Origin: Pseudobdellovibrionaceae bacterium
Lineage (GTDB): Bacteria; Bdellovibrionota; Bdellovibrionia; Bdellovibrionales; UBA1609
NCBI GenBank assembly: GCA_020635075.1
Contig: JACKAM010000001.1
Coordinates: 2,170,001-2,234,000, forward strand
Direction of reading: 5' to 3'
DNA length: 64,000 nt
The notes under the pieces: generated by a model
What the model saw: the letters and a program-made list of their open reading frames with translations, nothing else
What the model was told of the DNA's origin: nothing
Databases searched by the model: none
Shown: piece after piece, positions 63,057 to 64,000 of the stretch
Numbering within the stretch: the stretch's first letter is position 1
Layout: each line of letters opens with the position of its first letter
Program-made: the position numbers and the translations under genes

Positions 63057-63686
63057 ATGACTATACAAGACCCACGCTATCTCAATCAGATATTCGAAGG
63101 TAATTCGCCAGCGGATTACTACAAGAACTACACCCAATCTCTCACTAGAGCCCTAAGCAGTTTGGACACCAAACTTCTCGATCAGGCCTGCGAGATCCTG
63201 ATGACAGCAGCCAAAAGAGGCCAGCGCATATTCTTAGCGGGCAATGGGGGCTCTGCCGCCATTTCAGATCATCTCAGTTGTGATCTCGGTAAGGGCACTT
63301 TGAGTCCGGGGCAACCGCCACTAAAGGTGACCTCCCTGGCTGCAAACGGCCCCATTCTCACTGCCATTGCCAATGACTACGGTTACGAAGAAATATTTGC
63401 CACTCAGCTGCAAATGTATGCTGAAGAAGGGGATGTGCTGATTACGATTTCGTCCAGCGGCAACAGCCCTAATATCTGTAAGGCGATTGAAAAAGCCCAA
63501 GAGATGAAGGTCAAAACCATTAGCCTCACTGGCTTTAACGGCGGCAAGTGCAGAGACCTGGCGGATCTACCTCTTCATTTTGAATTTAAAAACTACGGCA
63601 TTGTCGAAGATTGCCACCAAATTGTGCTTCAATGTCTTGGTCAAATTCTGGCTAAACTTCGCGACGAGGCCGGTGGAAATCAGTGA
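63057..63686 (+). CDS. gmhA: Sedoheptulose-7-phosphate isomerase
   Basis: The 209-aa protein has the SIS fold: FLAGNGGSAAISDHLSCDLG, ISSSGNSPNI and VEDCHQIVLQCL with the metal/catalytic Glu and His. It makes heptose-7-phosphate, the first step of the pathway. GGAG is only two bases from the ATG, an unusually tight spacing. It overlaps the next gene by four bases. Confidence 0.9.
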   Translation: MTIQDPRYLNQIFEGNSPADYYKNYTQSLTRALSSLDTKLLDQACEILMTAAKRGQRIFLAGNGGSAAISDHLSCDLGKGTLSPGQPPLKVTSLAANGPILTAIANDYGYEEIFATQLQMYAEEGDVLITISSSGNSPNICKAIEKAQEMKVKTISLTGFNGGKCRDLADLPLHFEFKNYGIVEDCHQIVLQCLGQILAKLRDEAGGNQ

Positions 63687-64000
63687 GCCAACAAGAGACC
63701 ACAGTTAACTCAAACTCTGATCAACTGGTTTCAATCATCACTCCGGTCTATAACTCCGAGGCTTTTATCAACAAGGCCATGGATTCAGTTCAGTCACAGA
63801 CTTATCCCCATTGGGAAATGCTCGTCGTAATGGACGCGGGTACGACTGACCGCACGCCCATGCTGGTGCAGCAAAGAGCCAAAGAGGACTCGAGAATCAA
63901 ACTCATTCAAGTCCCTCAGGGGAAGGGCTTAGCCCTTTCGCGTAACTATGCCATTAGCCAAGCCCAGGGGCGCTACATCGCTTTTTTAGACAGCGATGAT
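63683..64000 (+). CDS. Family 2 glycosyltransferase (3' end cut)
   Basis: A GTG start overlaps the gmhA stop (GTGA). The 106 residues in view show the GT2 fold: VSIITPVYNSEAFINKAMDS, SQTYPHWEMLVVMDAGTTDR and GRYIAFLDSDD. It probably transfers a sugar, perhaps the heptose made by this operon, onto a surface glycan. Confidence 0.88.
   Translation, partial: MSQQETTVNSNSDQLVSIITPVYNSEAFINKAMDSVQSQTYPHWEMLVVMDAGTTDRTPMLVQQRAKEDSRIKLIQVPQGKGLALSRNYAISQAQGRYIAFLDSDD

Overview
The window is about 50% G+C and looks like a chromosome segment from a predatory-type or delta-like Gram-negative bacterium. Bdellovibrionota is my best guess, not a proof. The grounds are many Sec-exported proteins, a C-terminal outer-membrane barrel, a GDP-heptose pathway, a short MetH with a separate ferredoxin activator, and strong use of sigma-54-type promoters. 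No rRNA, tRNA, CRISPR array or transposase was seen.

Layout. 0-16.8 kb is mostly housekeeping. It holds FecR-like envelope proteins, a methionine-synthesis operon (manC, a homocysteine methyltransferase/MTHFR fusion, a ferredoxin-ASKHA activator, metH), a possible structured RNA, a sugar aminotransferase, and exported proteins of unknown role, one of them with proline-free Gly-X-Y repeats. Two copies of a 125-bp inverted-repeat element sit in gaps.

16.9-56.5 kb is a repeat-built accessory island. Its unit has two divergent arms. The minus arm carries one or two exported trypsin-like proteases followed by an exported Cys/Gly-rich protein of about 660 aa (four copies of the latter, six proteases). 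The plus arm carries an exported toxin with a variable C-terminus followed by an immunity-like gene (four toxins in two families). The plus arms have sigma-54-type promoters (GG-N10-GC) about 50-120 bp downstream of palindromes. Three of the protease arms also have a near-consensus sigma-54 promoter, and at two loci the palindromes lie between the two divergent promoters like a shared enhancer. This is the best candidate for an undescribed system: a co-regulated set of secreted toxins, proteases and Cys-rich partners that diversifies by recombination between copies.

Between the units are many toxin-antitoxin-like modules: Doc/RHH, DUF4160/RHH, a nucleotidyltransferase with a mini-ORF, mobile mystery proteins A/B, AbiEii/AbiEi, HEPN/MNT, a 5'-truncated DarT with a macrodomain, XRE/nucleotidyltransferase, and a lone Fic protein. 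Several have palindromic operators, and at least three have promoters placing transcription start at the start codon (leaderless).

57.9-64 kb returns to core functions: bfd and bfr (iron), then an operon for GDP-D-glycero-alpha-D-manno-heptose (hddC-gmhB fusion, hddA, gmhA) leading into a glycosyltransferase cut by the window end.
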